A DNA stretch of 40,012 nt from Chryseobacterium sp. ISL-80 (lineage in GTDB: Bacteria; Bacillota; Bacilli; Bacillales; Cytobacillaceae): NCBI GenBank assembly GCA_018613055.1, contig JAGGQZ010000032.1:1-40012 (forward strand). Direction: 5' to 3'. Position 1 is the stretch's first letter, and each line of letters opens with the position of its first letter. This document shows positions 17,007 through 24,060 of this stretch, piece by piece. Made by a program: the position numbers and the translations under genes. The notes beneath the pieces were generated by a model, which was given only the letters and a program-made list of their open reading frames with translations, did not search any database and had not been told where the DNA came from.

Positions 17007-17638
17007 CGCTGTCGACCCAATTTTTGACGATGCTCGCCATGATTGGGATGGGCAGCTTATTCGGCGCTTCACTTGATACGCATAACCGATTCCTGAAAAG
17101 ATCGAAGCGGAAATCCTGGATTGTCTTCATCAATGACATCCTGTTCTGGGTATTCCAGGGTTTGTCGATTTTTTATGTGTTATTTTCTGTAAATATGGGA
17201 GAGTTGCGCTTTTATATCTTCCTGGCATTATTATGCGGCTTCGCTGCCTATCAAAGCCTTTTCAAGAAAATGTACCTGAAGCTGCTCGAGCACACGATCT
17301 CGATCACTATCAATGTCTATTTGTTCTTCGTGAAGGCTGTCAGGCTGCTCATAGTCAGGCCGCTGCAAGTGCTGGCTGCTACTGCTCTATCTCTCGTGCT
17401 CCTTACGGGGAGAGGCCTTTATGGATTGTTGAAATGGCTTCTTTCCGTTTTACTATGGCTGCTGAAATACATCATTTGGAAGCCGGTTAAGATGATATTC
17501 CTACTTTTTTGGAAACTTTTGCCGAAAACAGTTAAAAAAAGCGTCGAGAAGTTATATAATAAATTGGCAGGATTTCTAATTATAGTAAAGAATTATTCTA
17601 TTAAGCCGATAAAATGGATAAAGAAATTTAAAAAGTAG
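17003..17638 (+). CDS. yabQ: Spore cortex biosynthesis membrane protein YabQ
   Basis: YabQ is an integral membrane protein needed for spore cortex formation in B. subtilis and found in the membrane around the forespore. The 211 residues start with a hydrophobic segment (about 5-22). Further membrane segments lie near 41-62, 69-87 and 98-140. The C-terminal half is an unusual series of Leu/Trp-rich hydrophobic blocks separated by Lys clusters, ending in a very basic tail (SIKPIKWIKKFKK). The start overlaps the yabP stop by four bases. divIC follows after 45 bp. Confidence 0.92.
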   Translation: MTLSTQFLTMLAMIGMGSLFGASLDTHNRFLKRSKRKSWIVFINDILFWVFQGLSIFYVLFSVNMGELRFYIFLALLCGFAAYQSLFKKMYLKLLEHTISITINVYLFFVKAVRLLIVRPLQVLAATALSLVLLTGRGLYGLLKWLLSVLLWLLKYIIWKPVKMIFLLFWKLLPKTVKKSVEKLYNKLAGFLIIVKNYSIKPIKWIKKFKK

Positions 17639-17683
17639 ACTATTTTACACAATCGAAAATAAATGTAAGGAGGACTGCGGGGA

Positions 17684-18082
17684 ATGAGTGTCATCAGGAA
17701 AAAGAACATAGCCAGGATTGAAAATCAATATGTACAGCAGCGTGAAAAAGCAGGTATAGCTGAAACCAGGAAGCGGAAACTGCTATTCAGGCGCCTCGCA
17801 GTCTTTGCTTTATTCGCATCCGTCATCTCCTATTTGATGATCTCAACCTTCATTTCCCAGACGGCAGCACTGGAAAAGAAGCAGGCGGACAAAGCTCAAC
17901 TTGAGCAAAAGCTGGCAAACCTCCAGAAAAAGCAGGAAATCTTGGATGAGGAAATTGTCAAATTGAACGATGACGAATACATAGCGAAGCTTGCCCGCAA
18001 GGAATACTTCCTATCCGAAAAGAACGAAATCATCTTCAACCTTCCTAAAGAGAAAAAGGACTCCCAAGATTCGCCTTATTGA
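17684..18082 (+). CDS. divIC: Cell division protein DivIC (FtsB-like)
   Basis: DivIC is a bitopic divisome protein that forms a complex with FtsL and DivIB at the septum and helps activate septal wall synthesis. The 132-residue product has a basic cytoplasmic N-terminus (1-35), one membrane segment (about 36-57), a coiled coil (about 58-95, rich in Lys, Gln and Leu) and the conserved DDEYIAKLARKEYFLSEKNE region. This is the normal domain order and length. Ribosome site AAGGAGG is strong. A strong promoter for the next gene overlaps its stop codon. Confidence 0.95.
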   Translation: MSVIRKKNIARIENQYVQQREKAGIAETRKRKLLFRRLAVFALFASVISYLMISTFISQTAALEKKQADKAQLEQKLANLQKKQEILDEEIVKLNDDEYIAKLARKEYFLSEKNEIIFNLPKEKKDSQDSPY

Positions 18083-18108
18083 CACTCTTTTTTTATATTC
18101 TGTATAAT
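18079..18108 (+). promoter_or_regulatory. Strong sigma-A promoter of yabR
   Basis: TTGACA (18079-18084), an 18-bp spacer and TATAAT (18103-18108) are consensus hexamers. The -35 overlaps the divIC stop codon (18080-18082). The yabR start is 49 bp downstream, so yabR can be made at a high level independently of the division and sporulation genes. Confidence 0.8.
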
Positions 18109-18157
18109 ATAGAGTAAGTATGATTTTTTTATATCTTTAAGGAGGCAAAACTTTTTT

Positions 18158-18613
18158 ATGTCAATCGAAGTAGGCAGCAAGCTACAGGGAAAGGTAACAG
18201 GAATTACAAATTTCGGGGCGTTCGTGGAACTGCCGGGCGGTTCAACCGGACTCGTTCATATCAGTGAGGTTGCTGATAACTATGTCAAGGATATCAATGA
18301 CCACCTCAAAGTAGGCGACCAGGTTGAAGTGAAGGTAATCAATGTTGAGAAAGACGGTAAAATTGGTTTATCAATCAAAAAAGCTGTTGACCGACCAGAA
18401 CGACCAGAGCGACCTGCAAGACCAGAAAGATCTGATCGACCATACTCCCAGCGTCCACGTGGCGGCGGAAGAGGAAATGACAACCGAAATGCCCGTCCGG
18501 AAAATTTCGAGTCAAAAATGGCGAAATTCCTGAAGGACAGTGAAGACCGTTTGTCAACTCTAAAACGTGCTACCGAATCCAAGCGCGGTGGAAGAGGAGC
18601 CAGAAGAGGGTAA
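18158..18613 (+). CDS. yabR: S1-domain RNA-binding protein YabR
   Basis: The 151-residue protein has one S1/OB RNA-binding domain (about 3-75: GSKLQGKVTGITNFGAFVEL, GLVHISEVADNYVKDINDHL, VGDQVEVKVINVEKDGKIGLSIKKA). Then comes a low-complexity linker of Arg-Pro-Glu repeats and RGG motifs (about 78-112), a short helical segment around FESKMAKFLKDSEDRL and a second RGGRGARRG end. It resembles general stress protein 13-type S1 proteins. RNA binding is a safe inference from the domain; the targets are unknown to me. The strong promoter and AAGGAGG site suggest abundant expression. Confidence 0.9.
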   Translation: MSIEVGSKLQGKVTGITNFGAFVELPGGSTGLVHISEVADNYVKDINDHLKVGDQVEVKVINVEKDGKIGLSIKKAVDRPERPERPARPERSDRPYSQRPRGGGRGNDNRNARPENFESKMAKFLKDSEDRLSTLKRATESKRGGRGARRG

Positions 18614-18660
18614 CTTGCTGCTAAGTGAATATATAAAATAGCAGGTATTATGCTATACCA

Positions 18661-18696
18661 AGACAAGTCGATCGCTGGCTTGTCTTTTTGTTTTTT
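18661..18696 (+). terminator. Terminator after yabR
   Basis: AGACAAG (18661-18667) pairs with CTTGTCT (18679-18685) followed by TTTTTGTTTTTT. It ends the plus-strand transcription unit facing the minus-strand tRNA genes. Confidence 0.85.
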
Positions 18697-18719
18697 ATAA
18701 TAGTGCTCATCGTACAATA

Positions 18720-18756
18720 AAAAAACCTCGCTCCTTTAAAAGGAACGAGGTTTTTT
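18720..18756 (-). terminator. Bidirectional terminator ending the tRNA operon
   Basis: The arms CCTCGCTCCTT and AAGGAACGAGG pair with one mismatch. They are flanked by A's on the left and T's on the right, so the element can terminate minus-strand tRNA transcripts and plus-strand read-through from yabR. Confidence 0.75.
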
Positions 18757-18767
18757 GCAGTGCTGTA

Positions 18768-18839
18768 TGACCCCTACGGGATTCGAACCCGTGTTACCGC
18801 CGTGAAAGGGCGGTGTCTTAACCGCTTGACCAAGGGGCC
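18768..18839 (-). tRNA. tRNA-Glu (anticodon TTC)
   Basis: The reverse complement begins GGCCCCTTGGTCAAGCGGTT and folds as a 72-nt tRNA. It has an acceptor stem, a T-arm with GGGTTCGAATCCC and anticodon TTC (plus-strand 18804-18806). No CCA is encoded. It lies downstream of tRNA-Met on the same strand and just before a terminator. Confidence 0.96.
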
Positions 18840-18855
18840 GTATAAAGTTTTTAGA

Positions 18856-19035
18856 TGTCCAGCTTCGGCTCCTAGCTAGTTTTCATCTATGAGTTAGCTT
18901 CCTGGAGTATCTTGTGAGAAGCGTTAGCTTTGAGCAGCTCGAGTCGCTTCAGTCCGTCCGATGAAGTCAAAGAACGACTTCACCTGCCGGCCCTCCAGCG
19001 CTTGTCGGAGCTAAGCAGTCGCCTGCGCTTTTCTA
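18856..19035. repeat. Interrupted copy of the hairpin repeat between two tRNA genes
   Basis: This copy starts TGTCCAGCTTCGGCTCCTAG, related to the opening of the copy at 21933. It is then interrupted by roughly 60 bp (about 18877-18937) not seen in that copy, and resumes at CTCGAGTCGCTTC. The apical stem TGAAGTC/GACTTCA is at 18962-18982. It fills the spacer between tRNA-Met and tRNA-Glu and would be part of their primary transcript. Confidence 0.85.
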
Positions 19036-19037
19036 AG

Positions 19038-19111
19038 TAGCGGCGGAGGGGATCGAACCCCCGACCTTACGGGTATGAACCGTACGCTCTAGCCAGCTGA
19101 GCTACACCGCC
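19038..19111 (-). tRNA. tRNA-Met (anticodon CAT, elongator type)
   Basis: The reverse complement begins GGCGGTGTAGCTCAGCTGGC and folds as a 74-nt tRNA with anticodon CAT, a GGGGGTTCGATCCCC T-arm and a closed acceptor stem including a G1-T72 wobble. The paired first base argues against initiator tRNA. It closely matches the Met tRNA gene found next to spoIIE in B. subtilis. It is the first gene of the minus-strand tRNA pair. Confidence 0.95.
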
Positions 19112-19141
19112 ATATTGGTATTGTTTTGAGGCACAAGAAAT

Positions 19142-19170
19142 ATAATACATAGATATTAAAATAGTGTCAA
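19142..19170 (-). promoter_or_regulatory. Sigma-A promoter of the tRNA-Met/tRNA-Glu operon
   Basis: On the minus strand TTGACA (19170-19165), a 17-bp spacer and TATTAT (19147-19142) form a near-consensus promoter 31 bp upstream of tRNA-Met. It diverges from the spoIIE promoter. Confidence 0.8.
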
Positions 19171-19291
19171 TGGATTTTTAAAAAGAAAGATAAAAAAATA
19201 GGAGGTAATTTTTAGCGGCTCCACAAAATTTCAACATGGTGCAAAAATAATCCGTGGTATTTCGAGTAATTGCTTTATTTACGGGGAAATG

Positions 19292-19357
19292 CGTCGAACG
19301 AAACTTTGATGCTTGTCCTTGTTTTTGACAAACTTCTGGATTGCTCCCTTTTATAAT
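19292..19357 (+). promoter_or_regulatory. spoIIE promoter with 21-bp spacer and Spo0A boxes
   Basis: TTGACA (19325-19330) and TATAAT (19352-19357) are perfect sigma-A hexamers but 21 bp apart, the same unusual spacing known for B. subtilis spoIIE. CGTCGAA (19292-19298) and, on the minus strand, TGTCAAA (19330-19324) each differ by one base from the Spo0A box TGTCGAA; the second overlaps the -35. Activation by phosphorylated Spo0A is therefore likely. Confidence 0.8.
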
Positions 19358-19392
19358 AATCAGCAACGATAAAAAAGTGGGGAGTGTATTTA

Positions 19393-21867
19393 ATGCAAAA
19401 GGTAGAAAGGAACATGATGGAACCGATCGGTGAAGTTCATCTCGAGGAATCACGATTCAGATTGGCAAAAGGCATGTCGAAGCTGCAATCCAAGATCGAA
19501 ACCCTTTTCCTGAAAAAAGGCTATATATTCTTGATCATTGGATTCTTGCTTGGCCGTGCCTTGATACTGGCACAATTGACCCCTTTTAGCCTTCCATTTT
19601 TTGCGGCCGTTTACCTCATCCGTAAAGACCGTGCCCCAATTGCACTGTTTGGTCTGGTTGCTGGAGCTGCGACCCTGTCATTTACAGATGCCGTTTTCAC
19701 CTTCGGCTCGGTATTCTTGTTCCTGCTTCTATACAAACTGACAAAAAAGTGGATCAAGAATAATCTGAAAGTGCTGCCATTCTATATATTTTTCACTATT
19801 TTAATAGCCAAAATGTTGAAAGCTCTTATTTTGTCAGGAAATATCACCATGTATGAAGGGATGATGACAGGAGTCGAAGCAGGCCTGGGATTGGTGTTGA
19901 CGTTCATTTTCCTGCAAAGCATACCATTGATGACCTCTAGCCTGCGCAAGCAATCTTTGAAAACAGAGGAAATTGTCTGTTTGATCATCATGCTCGCTTC
20001 CGTGATGACAGGAACCATCGGCTGGACAATTTATGACTTATCAGTCGAACATGTCATGTCCCGTTACTTGATCCTCATTTTTTCATTTGTTGCCGGAGCC
20101 ACCGTGGGTTCTACAGTCGGTGTCGTAACAGGCTTGATATTCAGTCTTGCGAATGTGTCGAGTTTTTACCATATGAGCCTGCTGGCATTTTCAGGTCTGC
20201 TCGGCGGCTTGCTGAAAGAGGGAAAGAAGCCGGGGGTAGCACTTGGATTGTTCATCGCCACGCTTTTGATTGGCATGTATGGCGAGGGCGGAGGTGCCCT
20301 TAGCCAGACATTGACCGAGTCGGCAGCGGCTGTCCTGCTCTTTTTCCTGACACCTCAATCGCTTACGTCACGGATCGCCAAACATATTCCGGGAACAGCG
20401 GAGTACTCAGCAGAGCAGCAGCAATACATGAGAAAAATGAGGGATGTAACAGCACAGCGTGTCGTCCAGTTTTCGAATGTATTTGAAGCATTGTCGAAAA
20501 GCTTTTCGACTTTGCAGGTCCAGGATGAAACGGTTGAAACGGATCGCGATATGGATTACTTCCTGAGCAATGTCACGGAAAAGACTTGCCAGACCTGTTT
20601 TAAGAAAGACCATTGCTGGACAAGGAACTTTAATACAACCTATGACTATATGAGCGAAATTATGCAGGAGATGGATCATAATTCCGGTGCGGTGCCTCAG
20701 AAGCTATCCCGGGACTGGGACAAGCATTGCACGAGGTCGAAGAAAGTCCTAGAAATCATGCAGCAGCAGCTGACCTATTACCAGGCCAACCGTAAGCTGA
20801 AAAAGCAGGTCCAGGAAAGCAGGCGGCTTGTTGCCGATCAATTGCTGGGTGTTTCCGAAGTCATGGGTGATTTCGCCAAGGAAATCCAGCGTGAGCGCGA
20901 GAACCACTCAAAGCAGGAGGAGCTGATTCTTGAATCTCTGCAGGATTTTGGCATTCATATCGAGCATGTGGAAATTTACAGCCTTGAACAGGGCAATGTG
21001 GATATCGATATGACCATTCCATATTGCCAGGGACATGGGGAATGCGAAAAGCTGATCGCGCCAATGCTGTCCGATATCCTCAAGGAAAACATCGTCGTCA
21101 ATTCGGAAGAATGCTCAACCTTCCCGAACGGTTTTTGCCATGTGACATTCCGTTCTGCCAAAGCCTTTGTCGTATCGACTGGTGTAGCGCATGCGGCCAA
21201 AGATGGAGACCTTGTTTCCGGGGATAGCTATTCGACCATTGAACTGAGCGGTGGTAAATTTGCAATTGCCATCAGTGATGGAATGGGCAATGGCGAAAGA
21301 GCCCATTCAGAGAGCAGGGATACACTGTTATTGCTGCAGCAAATCCTTCAATCAGGAATTGAAGAAAAAGTGGCAATCAAGTCAGTGAACTCCATTTTAT
21401 CATTAAGGACAACGGATGAAATATTCTCAACCCTGGACCTCGCTATGATCGATCTGCAAAATGCATCGACAAGATTCCTGAAAATCGGTTCGACCCCGAG
21501 CTTCATCAAACGAGGCTCCAAGGTTATGAAGGTCCAGGCGAGCAACCTGCCGATGGGGATTTTACAGGAATTCGAAGTAGATGTCGTCGGCGAGCAGCTG
21601 AAGGCCGGTGACCTGCTGATCATGATGAGCGATGGTGTTTTTGAAGGACCGAAGCATGTCGAGAATTACGATCTATGGATGAAGCGGAAAATCAATGAGC
21701 TCCAGACCGAAGATCCACAGGCCATCGCCGATTTGATCATGGAGGAAGTCATCCGTTCCCGCGGAGGATCCATTGAGGATGACATGACCGTCGTTGTCGC
21801 GAAAATCGATCACAATATCCCGAAATGGGCATCGATTCCGATGGGTAATTATCAAAAAAGAGCCTAA
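19393..21867 (+). CDS. spoIIE: Stage II sporulation serine phosphatase SpoIIE
   Basis: SpoIIE localises to the polar septum through FtsZ and dephosphorylates SpoIIAA, which frees sigma F in the forespore. The product has 824 residues. A membrane domain with about ten hydrophobic segments covers 30-325 (FLLGRALILAQLTPFSLPFFAAVYLI; LLAFSGLLGGLLKEGKK). A central regulatory region follows (about 330-590, with CQTCFKKDHCW and SRRLVADQLLGVSEVMGDF), then a PP2C phosphatase domain (about 590-820) with VSGDSYS, ISDGMGNGERA and LIMMSDGVFEGPKH. The ATG at 19393 follows GGGGAG at normal distance; a GTG at 19384 lies inside that site. The gene sits alone between its promoter and a repeat copy. Confidence 0.98.
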   Translation: MQKVERNMMEPIGEVHLEESRFRLAKGMSKLQSKIETLFLKKGYIFLIIGFLLGRALILAQLTPFSLPFFAAVYLIRKDRAPIALFGLVAGAATLSFTDAVFTFGSVFLFLLLYKLTKKWIKNNLKVLPFYIFFTILIAKMLKALILSGNITMYEGMMTGVEAGLGLVLTFIFLQSIPLMTSSLRKQSLKTEEIVCLIIMLASVMTGTIGWTIYDLSVEHVMSRYLILIFSFVAGATVGSTVGVVTGLIFSLANVSSFYHMSLLAFSGLLGGLLKEGKKPGVALGLFIATLLIGMYGEGGGALSQTLTESAAAVLLFFLTPQSLTSRIAKHIPGTAEYSAEQQQYMRKMRDVTAQRVVQFSNVFEALSKSFSTLQVQDETVETDRDMDYFLSNVTEKTCQTCFKKDHCWTRNFNTTYDYMSEIMQEMDHNSGAVPQKLSRDWDKHCTRSKKVLEIMQQQLTYYQANRKLKKQVQESRRLVADQLLGVSEVMGDFAKEIQRERENHSKQEELILESLQDFGIHIEHVEIYSLEQGNVDIDMTIPYCQGHGECEKLIAPMLSDILKENIVVNSEECSTFPNGFCHVTFRSAKAFVVSTGVAHAAKDGDLVSGDSYSTIELSGGKFAIAISDGMGNGERAHSESRDTLLLLQQILQSGIEEKVAIKSVNSILSLRTTDEIFSTLDLAMIDLQNASTRFLKIGSTPSFIKRGSKVMKVQASNLPMGILQEFEVDVVGEQLKAGDLLIMMSDGVFEGPKHVENYDLWMKRKINELQTEDPQAIADLIMEEVIRSRGGSIEDDMTVVVAKIDHNIPKWASIPMGNYQKRA

Positions 21868-21932
21868 CCGGTTAATTTGAGCAATATGCGATTCATTTAT
21901 GTACGAGGAAGTAAAATTTTCACTTCGAGAAA

Positions 21933-22052
21933 TGTCTAGCTCCAGCGCCTAGCCCCTCGAGACGCTTCGGTCCGCCCAATGAAGTCAAAGAACGACTTCA
22001 CTGGTCGGCCCTCCAGCGCTTGTCGGGGCTGATCAAGGCGCTTCCGCTTTTC
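21933..22052. repeat. Full-length copy of the hairpin repeat
   Basis: This is the most complete copy, about 120 bp from TGTCTAGCTCCAGCGCCTAG to a CGCTTTTCT end. Outer arms GCGCC/GGCGC and TAGCCCC/GGGGCTGA pair, as do inner arms, up to the apical stem TGAAGTC/GACTTCA (21980-22000, loop AAAGAAC). The full element could form one long imperfect hairpin. It occupies most of the 290-bp gap between spoIIE and yabS and stops five bases before the yabS promoter. Confidence 0.88.
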
Positions 22053-22056
22053 TTAT

Positions 22057-22086
22057 GTATATTTCCCCTCTACTTCGTCGAAAATG
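22057..22086 (+). promoter_or_regulatory. Sigma-F-type promoter of yabS
   Basis: GTATA (22057-22061), a 15-bp spacer and GTCGAAAATG (22077-22086) fit the sigma-F consensus with one mismatch, T for the second G of the -10. The same deviation occurs in the fin promoter of this window. The yabS start is 71 bp downstream. Confidence 0.6.
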
Positions 22087-22157
22087 GTAACAAATTTATT
22101 ATAGGCTTCTTTCTTTTACTAGATTGTAAAAGTCGGGCCTGGAAGTGAGGGGATTGC

Positions 22158-22895
22158 ATGAAAACAGGAACGATCAGGCAAATATTGCTCATTACAGATG
22201 GATGCTCGAATCAGGGTGAAGATCCGATCGCAATGGCTGCGCTGGCCAAGGAGCAGGGGATTACGGTGAATGTCATTGGTGTGATGGAACAGGATGTGAT
22301 AGATGAACAGGGCATGAAAGAAATCGAGGGCATTGCGATGTCTGGCGGAGGTGTCAGCCAGATTGTGTATGCGCAGCAGCTTTCACAGACTGTCCAGATG
22401 GTAACGAGGAAAGCGATGACCCAGACTCTTCAGGGAGTGGTCAATAAGGAGTTGCAGCAAATTCTTGGCGGCGGCAGGACGGTAGAAGATCTTCCTCCAG
22501 AACAGCGCGGGGAGGTCATGGAGGTTGTGGACGAGCTTGGGGAGACGGTTGAACTGGATGTGTTGATTCTTGTCGACACAAGCGCGAGCATGAAGCATAA
22601 GCTGCCGACTGTAAAAGAAGCCTTGCTGGACTTGAGTTTGAGCCTGAATGCCCGTTCCGGCGATAATCGTTTTTCGGTGTTTGTATTTCCCGGGAAACGA
22701 AATGATGTCGAAAAATTGCTGGATTGGACACCAAAGCTTGAATCGCTGACAAGCATTTTTGCCAAGCTGACAACTGGCGGAATTACGCCGACAGGCCCGG
22801 CGATTCGTGAAGCCCTTTCTTATTTCAATAAAAAACGATCTCTAAGGAGCCTTCTGTCCCGTGATGATGAATCCTTCTTTGAAGAATCTGTGTAA
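22158..22895 (+). CDS. yabS: von Willebrand factor A-like protein YabS
   Basis: The 245-residue protein resembles B. subtilis YabS, an uncharacterised sporulation-associated protein with vWA-type sequence. Residues 1-45 (ILLITDGCSNQGEDP, then ALAKEQGITVNVIG) look like the second half of a vWA fold with its TDG metal-site motif at 13-15. Residues 132-222 look like the first half, with DTSAS at 140-144 and GGITPTGPAI at 207-216. The motif order is thus permuted relative to an ordinary vWA domain. There is no signal peptide. AGTGAGGGG precedes the ATG. Its end overlaps the yabT start by 35 bp, suggesting joint expression with that kinase. Confidence 0.9.
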   Translation: MKTGTIRQILLITDGCSNQGEDPIAMAALAKEQGITVNVIGVMEQDVIDEQGMKEIEGIAMSGGGVSQIVYAQQLSQTVQMVTRKAMTQTLQGVVNKELQQILGGGRTVEDLPPEQRGEVMEVVDELGETVELDVLILVDTSASMKHKLPTVKEALLDLSLSLNARSGDNRFSVFVFPGKRNDVEKLLDWTPKLESLTSIFAKLTTGGITPTGPAIREALSYFNKKRSLRSLLSRDDESFFEESV

Positions 22896-23889
22896 GGTCA
22901 TTCCCGGCACCATCATTGAAGGGAAATGGCATCACAATCGTTATACCATCATTAAAGAACTTGGTTTTGGAGCAAATGGGATTGTGTATTTAGCAAGACA
23001 TGACAATAAACAGGTAGCATTGAAAATGAGCGACAATGGAATGTCGGTCACTTCTGAGGTCAATGTATTGAAAGCTTTTGCCAAGGTCCAGGGATCTGCC
23101 CTCGGGCCTTCTTTGCTGGATGTAGATGATTGGGAACGCCCAGGAAAGAAAGTCAGTTTCTATGTCATGGAATTCATAAAAGGACCGGATTTTCTCGCTT
23201 TCCTTGAGCAAAAAGGGCCGGATTGGACTGGAGTGATGATCCTCCAGCTGCTGGCGGATTTACAGCAACTGCATGACAATGGCTGGGTTTTTGGCGACTT
23301 AAAACCGGAAAATTTGATTGTGACAGGACCACCGGCAAGGATCCGCTGCATCGATGTTGGCGGAACGACGATGCAGGGTAGGTCGATCAAAGAGTTCACG
23401 GAATTCTTTGACCGGGGTTACTGGGGGCTTGGAAGCAGAAAGGCAGAGCCAGGGTACGATTTGTTTGCTGTCGCCATGATCATGGTCAACACAGCCTATC
23501 CGAAAAGGTTTACGAAGAAATCAGGCGGAATCAGCGAAATCATGGAAAAGGTGAAGCAAAGCCCAGAGTTGAGGAGATACGAAAAGGTCATTTACAACGC
23601 GCTGTCTGGGAAGTACCGGTCCGCAAAAGAAATGAGGACAGATTTACTCCAGGTCCATCAGCCGGATTCCTCATCAAGAAACAATCGCCAGCAAAAGCCT
23701 GCTCCACAAAAGCAACATCAGCCGAGTCCGGCTCGCAGCACTGTGAAAAGGGCATCATCTTCAGCATCAGGACAAACGAGAAAGCGATATAACAAGAGCA
23801 GGAAGAAATCCTCAACTCTTGAAACCGCCACCATCATCCTGATTATCTCATTGTTATATTTTTTCTATATTTATAGCCAGATTACCTGA
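22861..23889 (+). CDS. yabT: Hanks-type serine/threonine kinase YabT
   Basis: YabT of B. subtilis is a forespore membrane kinase that phosphorylates RecA and other targets and is stimulated by DNA. The 342-residue product has glycine loop GFGANG (35-40), catalytic Lys55 in VALK, catalytic loop FGDLKPEN (144-151) and metal motif DVG (165-167) in place of DFG. A Ser/Lys/Arg/Gln-rich basic segment follows (about 268-318), then one C-terminal membrane anchor (about 322-338). The basic segment may bind DNA. The GTG at 22861 is 11 bases from AAGGAG; ATGs at 22864 or 22867 are possible, and the B. subtilis start MMN favours 22864. It overlaps yabS. Confidence 0.93.
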   Translation: MMMNPSLKNLCKVIPGTIIEGKWHHNRYTIIKELGFGANGIVYLARHDNKQVALKMSDNGMSVTSEVNVLKAFAKVQGSALGPSLLDVDDWERPGKKVSFYVMEFIKGPDFLAFLEQKGPDWTGVMILQLLADLQQLHDNGWVFGDLKPENLIVTGPPARIRCIDVGGTTMQGRSIKEFTEFFDRGYWGLGSRKAEPGYDLFAVAMIMVNTAYPKRFTKKSGGISEIMEKVKQSPELRRYEKVIYNALSGKYRSAKEMRTDLLQVHQPDSSSRNNRQQKPAPQKQHQPSPARSTVKRASSSASGQTRKRYNKSRKKSSTLETATIILIISLLYFFYIYSQIT

Positions 23890-24008
23890 TATTTTTGAAA
23901 CCTTTTACGGGCTCATCCGTAGATAAGGGAGTAAAGCCCTGATTTTTGATAAAGTACAATGGAAAGTGTTAAGCTGAAAGATAATAAACCTATTTAGAAG
24001 ATTAATGG

Positions 24009-24042
24009 ATTGCCGGCGTGGGTATAGAGTTAAACCGGCAAT
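24009..24042 (+). promoter_or_regulatory. Stem-loop in the tilS leader
   Basis: ATTGCCGG (24009-24016) and CCGGCAAT (24035-24042) are perfect inverted repeats around an 18-base loop. The stem ends a few bases before the tilS ribosome site AAGGAAG and is not followed by T's, so it is not a terminator. A role in translation or mRNA stability is possible but unproven. Confidence 0.5.
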
Positions 24043-24060
24043 GCGGTAAGGAAGATCGTG

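Noticed and set aside
19195-19230. AGGAGGT ribosome-site-like sequence upstream of spoIIE
   Set aside because: No start codon with an open frame follows at a suitable distance, and it lies upstream of the spoIIE promoter.
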